The notes beneath the pieces were generated by a model that worked only from the letters and a program-made list of their open reading frames with translations, searched no databases and was not told the DNA's origin. DNA of 64,000 nucleotides from Actinomucor elegans (Eukaryota > Mucoromycota > Mucoromycetes > Mucorales > Mucoraceae): contig JAMSLZ010000005.1 in NCBI GenBank assembly GCA_026027325.1, positions 2,604,001 through 2,668,000 of the forward strand, read 5' to 3'. Each line of letters opens with the position of its first letter. Position 1 is the stretch's first letter. The translations under genes were made by a program, and so were the position numbers. Positions 46,436 to 58,449 of the stretch are shown piece by piece.

Positions 46436-46690
46436 TTATTCATACTTGTGCTTGATATCCTTCCATTGTTTCTAATATAAAAAAGAAAGTGAGTTTAACG
46501 AACAAATGAACTCATCTGTTCCTATACTTACGCCCTTGTTAAGGTTATCCCAAACCTTGGCAGTGGTAGAATCGTAAACAACCTCAAAAGCGATGGCACC
46601 AGCAAAGATGGAAGTAACAAAGACAGAGTTCTTCTTGAAGACAGTGTTGTAAATGGTACGAGACAAACCGGAGGCAGCAGCAGCAGGCAT
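46436..46690 (-). CDS. QCR9: Cytochrome bc1 complex subunit 9
   Basis: A small single-helix subunit of respiratory complex III. Two exons join in phase (46532-46690 and 46436-46471), giving 64 residues. Sequence landmarks: TIYNTVFKKNSVFVTSIFAG, AFEVVYDSTTAKVWDNLNKG and the ending KQWKDIKHKYE, all typical of Qcr9/UQCR10. The last exon encodes only 11 residues. The Ala-rich N-terminus (MPAAAASGLSRT) is a little longer than in yeast. Neighbouring Ind1 also serves respiration, but the genes are convergent, not co-transcribed. Confidence 0.95.
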
Positions 46691-47574
46691 TTTAATGTAA
46701 TAGAGTGGGGAGAATAAAGGAAGCAATTCCTATGTGGAGCTTTTTTTTTTGGTCTTGAAATATCGAGGACAGGGGATTTACTTCGCGGGCTGGTGGGTGT
46801 GACGTATCTGCGAAGCTAGAACTTTCAGTCTGTTGGACGGAAAAAATAATTTCATTGGCTGTCGGTGATTGATGATCGAAGTCTCCATGATATAGTTGAC
46901 CCTCATACACAAAATTAAAGAAATACGTCTAAATCAGTAACAAACCAAGATGCAATAAAAATTAACCTCGGGTAATCCATATATAATTCTGTGCTCTTCT
47001 TATTCATATAATTTAAATGATTATATTTTAATTTGAAAAGGTTTTAGAGGGGATTCAAATGCGCAATGTTTTGAAATTTTAGAACAGTATTTCTCTATTA
47101 AATGTATACCTTTCAAAAAAAAAGTTTATCTAGCTGCTATTATTAAAACAAGACACAAGTCTGTACTCTTCAACTTCTATTATTGTAATAAAGAATTTCA
47201 ATATAAATAAGAATCTGACCATCAAAAAACAGTAAATACATGCATCAGACGATGACTGAACACGCGGATATATGCTTGTACTCAATAATACCTTGAATTC
47301 ATAGTTGTATTCAACTCAATAATAAATCAAAATGAAGTTTTGATATGTTAGATAAACGTACTTCACTTGCTCCAAAATGCGATGCCAGTCAGCTAGACAA
47401 CTCCGATAATATAATGTTTTTACTCCCTGGAACAAAATTTCTTATATTGATTTTTATATAGGTAAAACCTATTTCAATTTAAAGTAAATATCATTTTATA
47501 CATCTTTGATTAATATACCTAATCTCAGTTATACACTCTTTGTTATAGATAATACGATTTCAATTTATGTACCT

Positions 47575-47619
<45 letters not shown>

Positions 47620-49787
47620 ATATCAATTCTTTATACAGTAACTGTTTTCTTTGGATTTGCTCATTTCAGGTTTGATTAATCGAATTATATACTGCTGGCT
47701 TTTTCGCTAAGAATAACAATTTGAAGTTTCAGTTTCCATGAGATAAGCTTCAGTTCTTGCAATTCTTCACTCGATAGATATACATAGTTGGAAAGCAATA
47801 TATATATATATATATATATAGTTCGTAAAGTCGAATATACCTTGATTATCTCGAAATCTACACCTCCGCTTTTTGTTCAGCAAATTTAGGCTTTGTCAGC
47901 GGGTTTCAATGGTATAGTTCAACAAATAGATAAAGCAAATACTAAGCTTTGTAGGTTGAGGTTAAGTAGTATGTTTTGAGAGATCAAATTAATCTTTTCT
48001 GGTAACTGAAGAAATAAAAAATAAGCTACTATGTGCATGTAACCCTGTCAAGCCCAGAAAAATTAGGTTCTTGTACCATGAAACCAAACCCAAAAATATC
48101 AATAAAATATTGATATACTCTTTGGATTGTAAGATTATATGCCGAGACTAGATATCGTATTATAGTTCAATTAATCCAAAACAGAAGAAATAAAAAATAT
48201 TTTAATCGAGAATCATTGCATGAAACCTTACAAAAGACAGAGAAACATTTGTAAATCGTAAAAAGTAAAAACCATTTGTTCTTTCGATGGGTGTGGCAAG
48301 TATAATATATTCAAATTTTTGATTGCAATAGAAATTCATGGTGCGTTAGATACTAGGTCATCGGTGTTAAGGTCTTTAAGATAAAAATAAAACCCAATGC
48401 TGCTTTTCAATAAAACTCTATTACAAGGTAATTGAATATTTCTTCACTGTTTATCTGTCTGAAACCTTTTTGAAGTTCTCTAAACCACTTTTAGATGTTA
48501 TATTTACTTAATAAATGGGGGTATTTAATTAATGTTTAGTGTACACGCTTCTGTATCTTATAATTCCTTAATAAATGTATGTTAAAACCGTGTTCTAGCT
48601 CGAAAAATGGCTGTAAAGATAACGCTTCACTACTACCGAAGCAGCAGAATAAAAAATTCTTCTTTCTCAAACGGCTAGAACATATCACACAACAAGCATC
48701 CTAGTTCAACTTTTACTTTTTGTCAATGGATTGTTCAATTAATGACTAACAGTGAACACAATATTGTTCTGTATCACATTTGGCAGCGGCCATTAATCAA
48801 TACACCAAAGATCATTCTCATTGTGAGCAGTGATTCGTCAGTCAGGTTTGCATCTTCACCCTTCAACCAACTAGCGGGGCGGAACTATCATAGAATAAGT
48901 AATTTCTAGAAGTGTTGCTCGGTTTTAATGGTTTTCCCCTTCGGAAAAAGCTATTTCCTGCCACAGTGATTTCACGAGGAATATTATTATAAGTATATCT
49001 GTATTGGCATATATACATGTAGCAGTTGGTTGATACAAGTGTTTAGTTGAGAAATTTCTGTAAAATAATGTCTACTGCACTTTTGCTATTCAAGTCAATT
49101 GTTACATTTGACTTACTGTTTATCCAGAAGGACTTATACGTCATCCAATAACAAGTAAATTTTTTTGTAAGCAAACAAACCACGATATGAAACCCTTTTA
49201 ACTGCTTGTCATTTAACATGTTCCTCAGAATAACAACTACGCATTGATATACAGAATAATCTGACAGACGGTCAAACCGTCGTGGGTTGAAATGGCGCTT
49301 GAATCTATCGGGCCGTTTTGAGAATTGGGCCGCGCAAAGAAACGCTTTGCCACAGAACTGTATAAGTAAAGCAAATTAGGGTTCAAGCTCCTACAAGCGA
49401 TGTGTGTACCTCGTCGCCATGGCAACGGGTAACTTTTTATCAATTGATAAACACTGCAGGGGTTGACTGTAACCGAGACTATACCAGTTTATGGGATTTT
49501 AAGCGGGAAATAAGGGTCTTGGATATATATATATATCACGATAATATAAAACCAATTCTCGAGAAAATTATGTGTACAACAAGGAATTTATACATATAGT
49601 CAAGTAAAACGAGTGGTGTTTTAGCCGGGTTTTTTTTATTTATAATATTACTATTAAATGGCCGAAGCTTTTTCTCTTTTTCTCTTTTCTGTTTCAACTA
49701 ACTTACTTTATACAATCCGAGAAATCTACGTTTCTTCTTGTTATTCTGAACTCGAAAAGAAACAAGTAGTAGTTTAAAAAAAACACA
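46691..49787. other. Long gene-poor interval with simple repeats
   Basis: No gene supported. It holds a 41-base T run (47577-47617), a TA tract (about 47800-47820) and a second smaller TA tract (about 49527-49536). A string at about 47398-47455 resembles 61672-61730 (CTCCGATAATATAATG against CTCTGATAATACATCG), a possible second repeat family. Short open frames (for example minus 46692-46910 upstream of Qcr9) have no support. Confidence 0.4.
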
Positions 49788-51241
49788 ATGGGTTTATGTC
49801 AATCCTCAGAAGAAGACAACCAAGAACATCGACGCAGTAATGAAATTGATAAACTAATCGAGAAAGAAAAGAGCAATAGAGAAAAGGAATGCAAAATCCT
49901 ACTGCTAGGTAACTTTCACCCTTTTTTTATTGTTTTGTTTTTATCAAGCTCCCGAGATTAATTCTTAATTACAGGAAGTGGTGAATCGGGTAAATCAACC
50001 ATACTCAAGCAGATGAAGATAATCAACTTAAACGGCTTTACACAAGACGAATTATTTACTTGGCGTGCTACAGTATATCGAAACGTAGTCGAATCAGCAC
50101 AAACTATCATACAGGCAATATCAGACTTGGGCTTAACCTACGAAAAGCCTGAATTGAATGTAAAGAAACATACGACTTTTTTTTTTTGTGTATGTGTATA
50201 CTGATAAAACTTAGGATAATGTTTCTCGCATTATGGCCTATCGAGTATCTGGCAATCCCAAGAGTCAATTGAGTCCAGAGATTATAGCATGGATTAAACT
50301 ATTATGGCAAGATCCTGTAGTAGTTGCATGTTTTGAAAAGCGAGAGAATGGCTTGTATCTCATGGATTCAGCGCCATAGTAAAGTATTCACATAATCAGA
50401 TTTTGAATATACAACTAAACCAATTGGTACATAGCTTCTTTGACTCTTTAGATCGTATTGGACAAGCTAATTACTTACCAAATGAACAAGATGTCTTGCG
50501 GGCAAGACTCAAGACGACTGGTATTACTGAGATACAGTTTCAATTGGGCGGTCTATTGATACAGTAAGCGTAATTGTGTGCATATATACATATGTATACT
50601 AACTCTATACAGCATGTTTGACGTGGGTGGACAGCGTTCAGAAAGAAAAAAGTGGATTCATTGCTTTGACTCAGTGACATCCATTATCTTTTGTGTAGCA
50701 TTAAGTGAATATGATCAAGTATTATTAGAAGAATCTAATCAGGTAAATATAGAATGTGCTTTTTGGGTAATTAGGCTCTAATTAATATGGTATAGAATCG
50801 TATGTTGGAAAGTCTGGCACTATTTGAATCGATTGTGAACAGTAGATGGTTTATTCATTCTTCTATCATGTTGTTTTTGAACAAGGTCGATGTATTCAAA
50901 GCCAAAATAGCAGTTTCACCACTTGAAAACTACTTTCCTGATTATGGTGGAGGAAACGATGCTAACAAAGCTGCCAAGTATATCCTTTGGCGATTTCTAC
51001 AGTGTAACAGAAATAAGCTCAATATTTATCCTCAGTAAGCCTCAAACTTTGATATTCCATGTATTCCATATCTTAACACGCGTTTTATTTATAGTCTTAC
51101 ACAAGCTACTGATACATCTAATGTAAGTAATACTGTCATTGTATATTAGTGTATTAAACCCTTGTTTAGATTCGATTTGTGTTTGCAGCTGTAAAAGAAA
51201 CATTGTTACAAAATGCGCTCAGAGACTCTGGCATGCTATAG
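49788..51241 (+). CDS. Heterotrimeric G protein alpha subunit
   Basis: Eight exons join in phase: 49788-49908, 49975-50159, 50215-50378, 50435-50563, 50613-50742, 50796-51034, 51095-51122, 51170-51241, 355 residues. N-terminus [10 protein letters not shown] gives a myristoylation glycine and a palmitoylation cysteine. Guanine-nucleotide motifs: P-loop [15 protein letters not shown], switch [12 protein letters not shown] with its arginine, switch [15 protein letters not shown] with catalytic Gln, NKVDVF, and TQATDTSN in place of the usual TCAT. The C-terminus LRDSGML lacks the cysteine four from the end, so it would not be a pertussis-toxin substrate, and it is the receptor-contact region. Conserved otherwise. 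Which fungal G-alpha class it belongs to cannot be told by eye. Acts at the plasma membrane in receptor-coupled signalling. Confidence 0.95.
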
Positions 51242-52618
51242 TACATATTTCATCTTTTTTTTTTTTGTATATTTCAAAGGCTTGATATGCCATAATAATA
51301 ACTTACTACCCCCCACTATTAATACTAATACTACTACTACCATTTATTACTACTTTTCTATACTCTTGTCTTTTATCTAATAACTGTATACCTTCAAACA
51401 CTCTTCATAGTATCATTCAAATAAATTTCTTTTTTATATATTGAACATTTTGCTTTTGCCTTGTTTTGGATATATGAAACCACCTCTAGTCATACCCAAA
51501 TTGATTGGATCAGGCCACCACTAAGCCTTAAATTTCACCTCAGAATAAAGGGTCACACTTTTTTTGAAATTTATCTGGGTGAAAAAAAGGTATAAATACC
51601 ATCTCCAAAACGCAGAAAGGGTTTTTCTCTTTACAACGCAAAAAAATACCAATTGCAATAAAAAGCATTCGTGTGAGATGGCTACTTCGGTAACTATCGT
51701 TGAAACATTGAAATCGTCAAACAATTGAAGAGTACCTTATAACACACGAGATGGGTGCACAGAATGGTTAGGAATTGGTCTTCGTGCCAACCTATGGCAT
51801 TATGTGCAATTTTGTGGGTTTCATCCTTATACATCTTTATTATTTAAAAAAAAAAAAAAAATGAAAAAAAAACAACTCTTTAAGCAAAAACTACTATTAT
51901 TGCCAGCTTCAAGTACTTTTGAACAAGGTGCCCTTGCATATGGCGAATAATGACTGCTGTTTTTGTTTCGGGCCATGATGGGTTTAAAATATTGACCTTT
52001 GTATTGCTCTGTTTATGATAACCAATGAAATCTTTCGATTTAATGATCGACCAAGTTAAAATTTTGATCTTTTTTACTGTTTATTTTGGTTGGCCAATGA
52101 AATTCTTTGCATATTAACACATCTCAACTGTCGCATTATTGTTTTGTTTTCGATAGCCAATGAGATTAGCCTTCTAGTATCTTCTTTATCGAATTCCTTT
52201 CTAACGCTTTACGATTATGGATTTAAAAATGTTCAGTAGGTGCTGTACATTTAGATGGGATGTCATTCTTGAAATCTAGCATTTAAACGTCCTTTGCTTA
52301 TGTAAGAATAGAAATGCATACGGTGTTTATTCAGATTTTTTTTTTATTGACCTAGAAGTGTGTTCGAAGTGACAGGAACGACCATTCATCAGTGTAGCCT
52401 ACGACTAGAAAGTGGATGAGTGAATTGTCGGACTATATTAGTAGCAATAATAGGCCTCTAATATATAATACCATCATTTTTATTATCTTGTCTTGCATTT
52501 TGGTTAGAGAATGGTGATGTATAAACCTAAAGTCGGATGAAAAATAATAATCGGGTTGGGCTGTAGCTAACTCGATCTTTACGCACAAAGGCGCTCTTGG
52601 ATAGCTTTGTAATACTGT
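51242..52618. other. Gene-poor interval with three CCAAT-containing repeats
   Basis: No gene supported. Three strings with CCAATGA(A/G)AT occur near 52022, 52095 and 52157, spaced about 60-75 bp, each in the context GATAACC/GTTGGCC/GATAGCC. They may be a small promoter-like cluster or a diverged tandem repeat. Poly(A) run at about 51846-51860. Confidence 0.4.
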
Positions 52619-53201
52619 TTATTCAAAAATAAAACTATCCAATTTATCATCCTCTTCTTCACTATTGCTCTCTTCTTTTTTCTTAGCTTCTTTTTCTTGA
52701 CAAGCAGTGAGTTCATTATCTTTTCGTCTTAATGTCACTGCATCCAGTGTAATCACATTTTCTGTAGCACAAGCATACTTGACAGTATACCGTTGCTTGG
52801 GCCCTTCATCATTCTCTGATCGCATAGATGCCAATAAAGGTAAAAGACCTGCTGTAGCTGTCTTCCTTTCTTCAATTTCAAATAGCATTTGTGTGCCTAA
52901 TGTCTCGTCTATCTCACCCTTATAAATGACATCGCCAATCTGTAGATAAGGTTCTCCTTCTTCCAATCCCTAATTGACGCATAAGAAACAAATCACTACT
53001 GCGTTTGGGCGAATAGCTTACAATAATCCGGCAGCCACCAGACGTACGCGTCACAGTATCGAGAAATTCGGGTGTAATTGTGTTTCCAGGATCGAATACA
53101 ACATAACTAGACTACTTGATAGTCATGTGTATTAATGTCTACGAGTTTATTGGTACATTCCGCTCATTGCTTACCTCTTCTTCGTATTCACTGTCACTCA
53201 T
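52619..53201 (-). CDS. TFIIIC small subunit (Sfc7/GTF3C6 type)
   Basis: A subunit of the RNA polymerase III factor that binds tRNA-gene A and B boxes. Three exons join in phase: 53175-53201, 53022-53111, 52619-52969, 155 residues. The family core is visible: SYVVFDPGNTITPEFLDTVT, GEPYLQIGDVIYKGEIDETL (beta-rich region), then acidic tail SNSEEEDDKLDSFIFE. N-terminus MSDSEYEEE is acidic. Matches the TFIIIC subunit 6 domain (tau55-related). Divergent from the lipase gene, 376 bp apart. Confidence 0.85.
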
Positions 53202-53474
53202 TTAATATAATTGCCAAAGGGCAAAAAAAAAAAAAAAAATCAAGCAGTTCATCCTGCTGAGACTGTACTTGCTCGCTAGCAGTCACTTTATGCCCCAAAC
53301 TTTTGATTGCTTTGAAACGCCTACTTCAAGTATATCATGAATCTATACAGTATTTTGGAGGTACCTGACCCTATATCGATCAAAATCAGAATGCCAAACT
53401 AGCTTGGAATATACTTTGCAGTGGAATTGATTTGATCCGTCAAACTATGTTAAAAGCGCGTGCACTTCTCACGT

Positions 53475-53501
53475 ACCCAACTCAATGAGTTGGGTATATA
53501 A
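53475..53501 (+). promoter_or_regulatory. 10-bp inverted repeat directly abutting a TATA box
   Basis: ACCCAACTCA (53475-53484) and TGAGTTGGGT (53486-53495) are perfect inverted arms separated by a single A. The right arm ends at the T that begins TATATAA (53495-53501). Such placement would let a dimeric regulator touch the core promoter of the lipase gene. Confidence 0.6.
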
Positions 53502-53554
53502 ACTTTTTGAGTTATTTTCTTCTTCTTTTTTTTTTTCTTTCTTTAGTTACTTGT

Positions 53555-53572
53555 ATGACTTTGCTACTATAA
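53555..53572 (+). CDS. Five-codon upstream ORF in the lipase leader
   Basis: ATG-ACT-TTG-CTA-CTA-TAA lies between the TATA box and the main start, ending 5 bp before the ATG at 53578. If translated it could lower or gate initiation at the lipase start. No direct evidence of translation. Confidence 0.35.
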   Translation: MTLLL

Positions 53573-53577
53573 AACGT

Positions 53578-55753
53578 ATGGCAAGAGGCAGAAACCGAAT
53601 CTATTTTGCTATTGCGTTTGTCATATCCTCTATTCCCGCTCTATTTGCCATTTATGCCCTGAAGCGTCAACTTGTCTTGCTAGGTTCTTTTCTTTTTGCT
53701 CTGTCTATTATCAGTTTGAGCCTATCCACCTTCTTATTTCTCGGCTACAAGACTGTAAAGCACGGCACGCCCATGTTATTTGGCATATTAAACGGGCTCA
53801 GTCGCTCACTGGCGCCTATCACACGTTATTTATCGAAAACTGCCATCATCGGCCCTCTTTTCTCGATCGTGATTCGTTTCTTATTTTTTATGGGCTTTAT
53901 TGTCCTGTTAATGAGTGATCATCTTATTCGTACTGTCTTTCGTGTGGTGATTGGAAGGCATCCTTCCAAAAGAAACTATTGTAAGTATTGAAACAATGAA
54001 TTTGTTACATATATTGATACAGTAGCAGCTATTACAAGTGCAATGGATCCACGCATAGAGATGTTTGATGATAGTATCCCGAGAACAAAACACCTGGAAA
54101 ACAGCGAACTGTTCAAGCAAAGAAAACAATTACGCATGACAGAAAACAGTGGCCCTGAATCACGCGCATTGACGTCCTTGCTGAAGAGACCAAAATACTC
54201 AGTTCCTTTAGCCTATACCTTGTCTGTAGCCAGTAAATTGGTTTATGAAGATGTGGACGTTATCAAGTATGAGCTCAAGAAAGCTGGTTTTGATGTAGAA
54301 CATACCTTTCGTCCCATTGCGTACAAGGTTTGTTTAAAAAAAACTGTGGGGTTCTGCGTGATACTAACGCTAATTAAAAAGAACATTTGCGCATTTATCA
54401 CCGAAAAGGATGATGATATCCTATTGGTGTTCCGAGGGTAATCGAGTGATACAAGCCAATCGTTTCATTGTAACTAACTTGTAATAGAACTAATCCATTG
54501 AATATTCAAAATTACTTGACCAATATCACCATGAATATGACGGAAATCAAGTCTTCTTGGGGCCCAATGGGCAAAGCACACAAAGGATTTTGGAAAGCAA
54601 TGGGGGAGCCCATGAAAAGAAGACGCACAAGCGATCATGCTAGTAGTAGTGACGATCATGAGACCGTTGCTTCAGCCGACGGATCAACGGCCGATGGACC
54701 AGTGTTGCGCATTGAACTGATCAATACGTCAGTTTATCGGACCATTGTGTCTGCTATTCAAGGCACAGCAAAGATTGTCAAGTTTTTATCAACCAACTTG
54801 TTTCATCACGTCAAAGAGCCCATTGACAGTAGCTGGGTGGGCCCAGACATCGATATTCGAACATATAGCATGTACGCTCAAGCAGAAGAACATATCCTAA
54901 ACCTGATACACGAGTATGATCAAGACCAAACCAAGCAGTTGAGGCGAAGGTCCGGCTTGTCACATGGAAGCACTGCACCTATAAAGAAAAAGAAGCGATT
55001 GTTCATTACAGGTCATTCATTGGGTGGTGCAATGGGCACAAGTATGTTTTATTGATGGTTTATTTCAAAACGCTAACGATCCCACAGTCTTTTTGGCTAA
55101 AATGCTACAATCAAAAAGTCCATTGTTGGACCATTTTGCAGGCTTATATACATACGGACAGCCTAAAATCGGCGATGCCGAATTTTCGAAGGTATTTAGT
55201 CCACGCATGACAAGTAAAATATTCCATCATGTTTACAATAATGATATTATTCCTCGAACACCTACCTTATGGCACTATGAGTAAAGTAATAATCCATGAA
55301 ATACAACTATAACTAACCCTTACAAGTACTCCACCCGGAACCCTTGTCTATATAGACTCTGCATTCAACATTACCATTTATCCACCTAATCCATATACAA
55401 ATGAACCGGTGCCTGTACGCCCTATTTCCTTTTTGCATCTGTCGGGTCTACTGAACCGATATGTGATTCGTCGTCTACCGCGCGAAAACCAAATCCGAAT
55501 CCTATTTCGTATTCTTTTTCCTTTCTTTTTGGTAACAAACTCTCATTGTATAGCCTGATGTTATTCTAAACCCTACCTTTATATTTATATATAGAATGAT
55601 CATTTTCCATGTGATTATAGTGAAAGTTTAAGAAGAGGTACTGTAAACTGGGTCATTATGGGCGCTGGTGGACTTGAAGGCGGTAGTGAAGAACAGTCTG
55701 CCATTAAAAAGAGCGCACAAAGACGTTATAGTATTGTAGATGTCCAAGATTAG
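53578..55753 (+). CDS. Membrane-anchored class-3 lipase (alpha/beta hydrolase)
   Basis: Hydrolyses acyl-ester lipids. Seven exons join in phase: 53578-53980, 54023-54327, 54382-54437, 54488-55041, 55088-55280, 55327-55531, 55595-55753, 624 residues. N-terminal half-dozen hydrophobic stretches (FAIAFVISSIPALFAIYAL; LVLLGSFLFALSIISLSLST; IVIRFLFFMGFIVLLMSDHL) anchor it. The hydrolase part has YEDVDVIKYELKKAGFD, DILLVFRGTNPLNIQNYLTN (oxyanion region), nucleophile elbow LFITGHSLGGAMGT with catalytic Ser, VYNNDIIPRTP (Asp) and a late DHFPCDYSESL (His candidate). A charged Ser/Asp insert lies at about 330. Start chosen at 53578, because the ATG at 53485 lies upstream of the TATA box. Substrate (triacylglycerol or other lipid) not resolved. 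Confidence 0.9.
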
Positions 55754-57173
55754 ATATATATACACTTTATAGAGCTTTTTTTTTTAAAAAAAAATTATAT
55801 CCCCCCTTCTTTGCACATATTACTCTATTATACATGATACATTTGACGAGAAAAAAAAATGTATGTAATTCACTACTAATTATTACTGCGTTGTATATTC
55901 ATTGAATTTTAACTAAATAGTGGTTATACATAATAAACACATCGGTTTATTTTGAGCATAAAATACTAATTAGATTCGATATTTGGCCAGTATCAGTCGA
56001 GGAATCTACAAAACTGTCAATGTGGTTTACATGAAATGTTATTATAGTCGTTAATACATAGCACGCTTGCCTTATTGAATGAAATAACAATTATAATAGA
56101 CAAGCTGATTCATTCTGAATATGCTCAAAGCACCAGATGCGATATTTTACTGGGATGAATTGAGAAATCTATTGATTGTTAGGTTCAATTTCCTCGAAAT
56201 GAGTACAACTTACAATTCATCCGCAAATGCAATATATTTAATTAGTACTTTAACCGAATAACTGTTAAAATAGATGTAGAGCTTCTTTCTGAGTATGTAC
56301 TTACCAACAGATGCGACACTGAGCTAAAAAATATATAGATATTGAAGAGGCTAAAATGGGATGGTTTCTACAAAATTAGAAAAGGTATTGCCTTAAGTCC
56401 TCCTCCTCCTCCTCCTCTTCCCCCCTTTTTTTTTAATAGAGAATGGAGGCGGCATCTTTGAAGTATATTCTATTAACATTTTAGATTCATTTAACTTGAG
56501 AATAAGCAAATAGATCGGGTTTCTTTTATTGTATATCGAATGCCTGAGCTGTGATTGCATTTAGAAGCATAGAAAAATCATTACTTTTAAATACAGATAG
56601 TACAATGGATAACCATTAATTGTTATATACAATACTGAATCATACACAGATAGCATTAATCAATTTGCTTGAAAAAACAAGATTAAAGATAGACCAATTT
56701 TTTTTTTTCGGATGTCTGAAAAAGATTTGCAATCCAAGATATTTTATGGTGACAATGGAATATCTAGGGAATCATTGTTGTTCCTTGTAGTCCCAAGCAT
56801 CATATGGTGACAGCGAATAAAAAATAAACTTGGAGCAGGACTCAGATAAAGCACGACGCTAGCTAAACAATGCTCATGTATCACCTTTAAAGCATATCCA
56901 ATTTCGGATAAAGGTAGCTAACTACACCACACTATAGTACCGGCTTTAGCTTTATGATTTATGCAAACCCATTTTAAATACAACCTGATCCTTAACAAAC
57001 TATGATCATGCATTAACCAGATGAGGCTGAAATCGGGGTTAAAGATGAAAATATAAACTGTCAATGATGATGAGAGAAAACAAACCCCCTTTTTATATAC
57101 ATTTTATTAAGAAAGGTCTATATGAATGCTTATATGATGACGGTATTCTTCCGTAGGGATATGTATATTGTTG
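55754..57173. other. Gene-poor interval with inverted dispersed-repeat copies
   Basis: Two minus-oriented repeat copies (about 56085-56150 and 56260-56325), a CTC-type microsatellite (about 56398-56418), and a short direct repeat of the TATGGTGACA context at about 56745 and 56800. No gene. Confidence 0.4.
56085..56325 (-). repeat. Dispersed ~100-bp repeat, two inverted copies
   Basis: Plus-strand landmarks GATTCATTCTGAATATGCTC with CAGATGCGATATTTTA, and TTAAAATAGATGTAGAGC with TTTCTGAGTATGTACTTACC, are reverse complements of the family consensus around CTCAGAATGAGTTGC and TATTAAAACATT. Confidence 0.45.
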
Positions 57174-58297
57174 TTATTGTTGGAAATAGTGACTAAGGAT
57201 AAATTGAGAGATGTTGAAACCAAATAAAGAGGCAATGAACAATGCAATACAAAGAGCAATTGGATACAAGAATAACTCGGTATGAACCAAGAAAGGCAAC
57301 GCTGCAAGAAAAGACAAATGTTAGAGTATGTCTATGCTTAATGTCAGTCTCAATTTACCATTAAAACCCAGGAATGTGCCTGTCATGTACCAAATCAAAG
57401 ATACACAGTAAAGCAAATTGCCAATAAACATAGAGATCCAGTTATCTTTAAGTACCAGAGGTAAAAAAAAGAACTGAACCACGTAGAGGATGATGTAGAC
57501 TGGTACAAATGAATTACAATGTACATCAAACGCATAAGCCCATTCGACCTTTTGCGCAACTGCGTAGGCATTGATGTTTTGAATAAGAAACTTGTTGGTG
57601 ATGTACCTATTCAACACGCGTCAGTAATCATTTTGAAACAGCTTGATGTGTGATATACCATGTCATTGTGGCCAAGATGGCTCCTGCTAGCAAAAAATCG
57701 ACCATAATCATGAATACAATGGTTTTGATAATGCCATAAAAACCAAGCTCATAAGCAAATCCCCAGGCAACGGCGGCAACTAAATGGAAAAATATTGTAA
57801 GCCAATGATGAACTATTTAATCGAGCCAAACGAGATATTTACGCGTCAAACATGCTATTAGAAGCACTATAAATGCAGGATCGTCTCTAGACCATTGATT
57901 CTTTGTTTCTACAGTAAATAAAGTGTCAAGATATAGATGAGGTGCACAGGGTATCAAACAATTAAATTACGTTTATGGTAATAAATATTCCTATAACTAA
58001 AGAAAACTGTAAGTTACGCTATCTCTAGCAAAAACATGTATTCCTTACACTCTTCTCGGTGCTATCAGTAAATAACCCATTTGCCATAAAGCAAACTGCA
58101 TATCAGATGCTATGTCAATAAATTTGCGTTTTTGTTTCTTATTTCTCATCTACCTCGAAGTCCATTTGGGGAAAACGAAACAATCGGCGCAAAAACGCTG
58201 GAGAATTTCGGCGATGTCGACTACTTTCATTATAATAGAATGCCGAATTATTTGGGTGAAAATTGGGCGAGCTTGTCGTTGGTAATATGGAGCTCAT
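57174..58297 (-). CDS. GMH1: UNC50/Gmh1 family Golgi membrane protein
   Basis: A multi-pass inner-Golgi protein; Gmh1 binds the Arf exchange factors Gea1/2, and animal UNC-50 aids receptor trafficking. Seven exons join in phase: 58154-58297, 58049-58095, 57971-57996 (26 nt), 57843-57908, 57659-57779, 57359-57606, 57174-57301, 259 residues. Landmarks: FLRRLFRFPQMDFEFALWQM, RRVYRNIYYHKQTKNQWSRD, DPAFIVLLIACLTLAAVAWG, VEWAYAFDVHCNSFVPVYII, FLGFNALPFLVHTELFLYPI. Five to six hydrophobic helices follow. The start at 58295-58297 (MSSILPTTSS) gives a Ser/Asn/Arg-rich cytosolic N-terminus of about 35 residues. All splice phases close. Confidence 0.95.
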
Positions 58298-58409
58298 TGT
58301 TGGTTACAAAGAAGTGATAGAATAGCAGCTGCTTGAGGGATGATCTTGGTTAATTTGGGCATGAGGACTGCTTTTCGCGGCGCAGATCTTTGTCTGCACA
58401 TGTTTGCTA

Positions 58410-58449
<40 letters not shown>

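Larger units (their letters stand above)
53202..53577. promoter_or_regulatory. Divergent TFIIIC-subunit / lipase promoter region
   Basis: Lipase side: a perfect inverted repeat at 53475-53495, a TATATAA box at 53495-53501, a pyrimidine-rich leader, and a tiny upstream ORF at 53555-53572. See separate entries. TFIIIC side: a poly(A)/(T) run at about 53221-53239. Confidence 0.5.

Noticed and set aside
46692..46910. 72-codon minus ORF upstream of QCR9
   Set aside because: No family signal; overlaps the QCR9 promoter and leader.
53485..53577. Upstream ATG (53485) for the lipase
   Set aside because: It lies inside the promoter palindrome and 5' of the TATA box, so it should not be in the mRNA.
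58411..58448. (TAA)n tract considered as a CRISPR-like or regulatory array
   Set aside because: It is a plain trinucleotide microsatellite without spacers.
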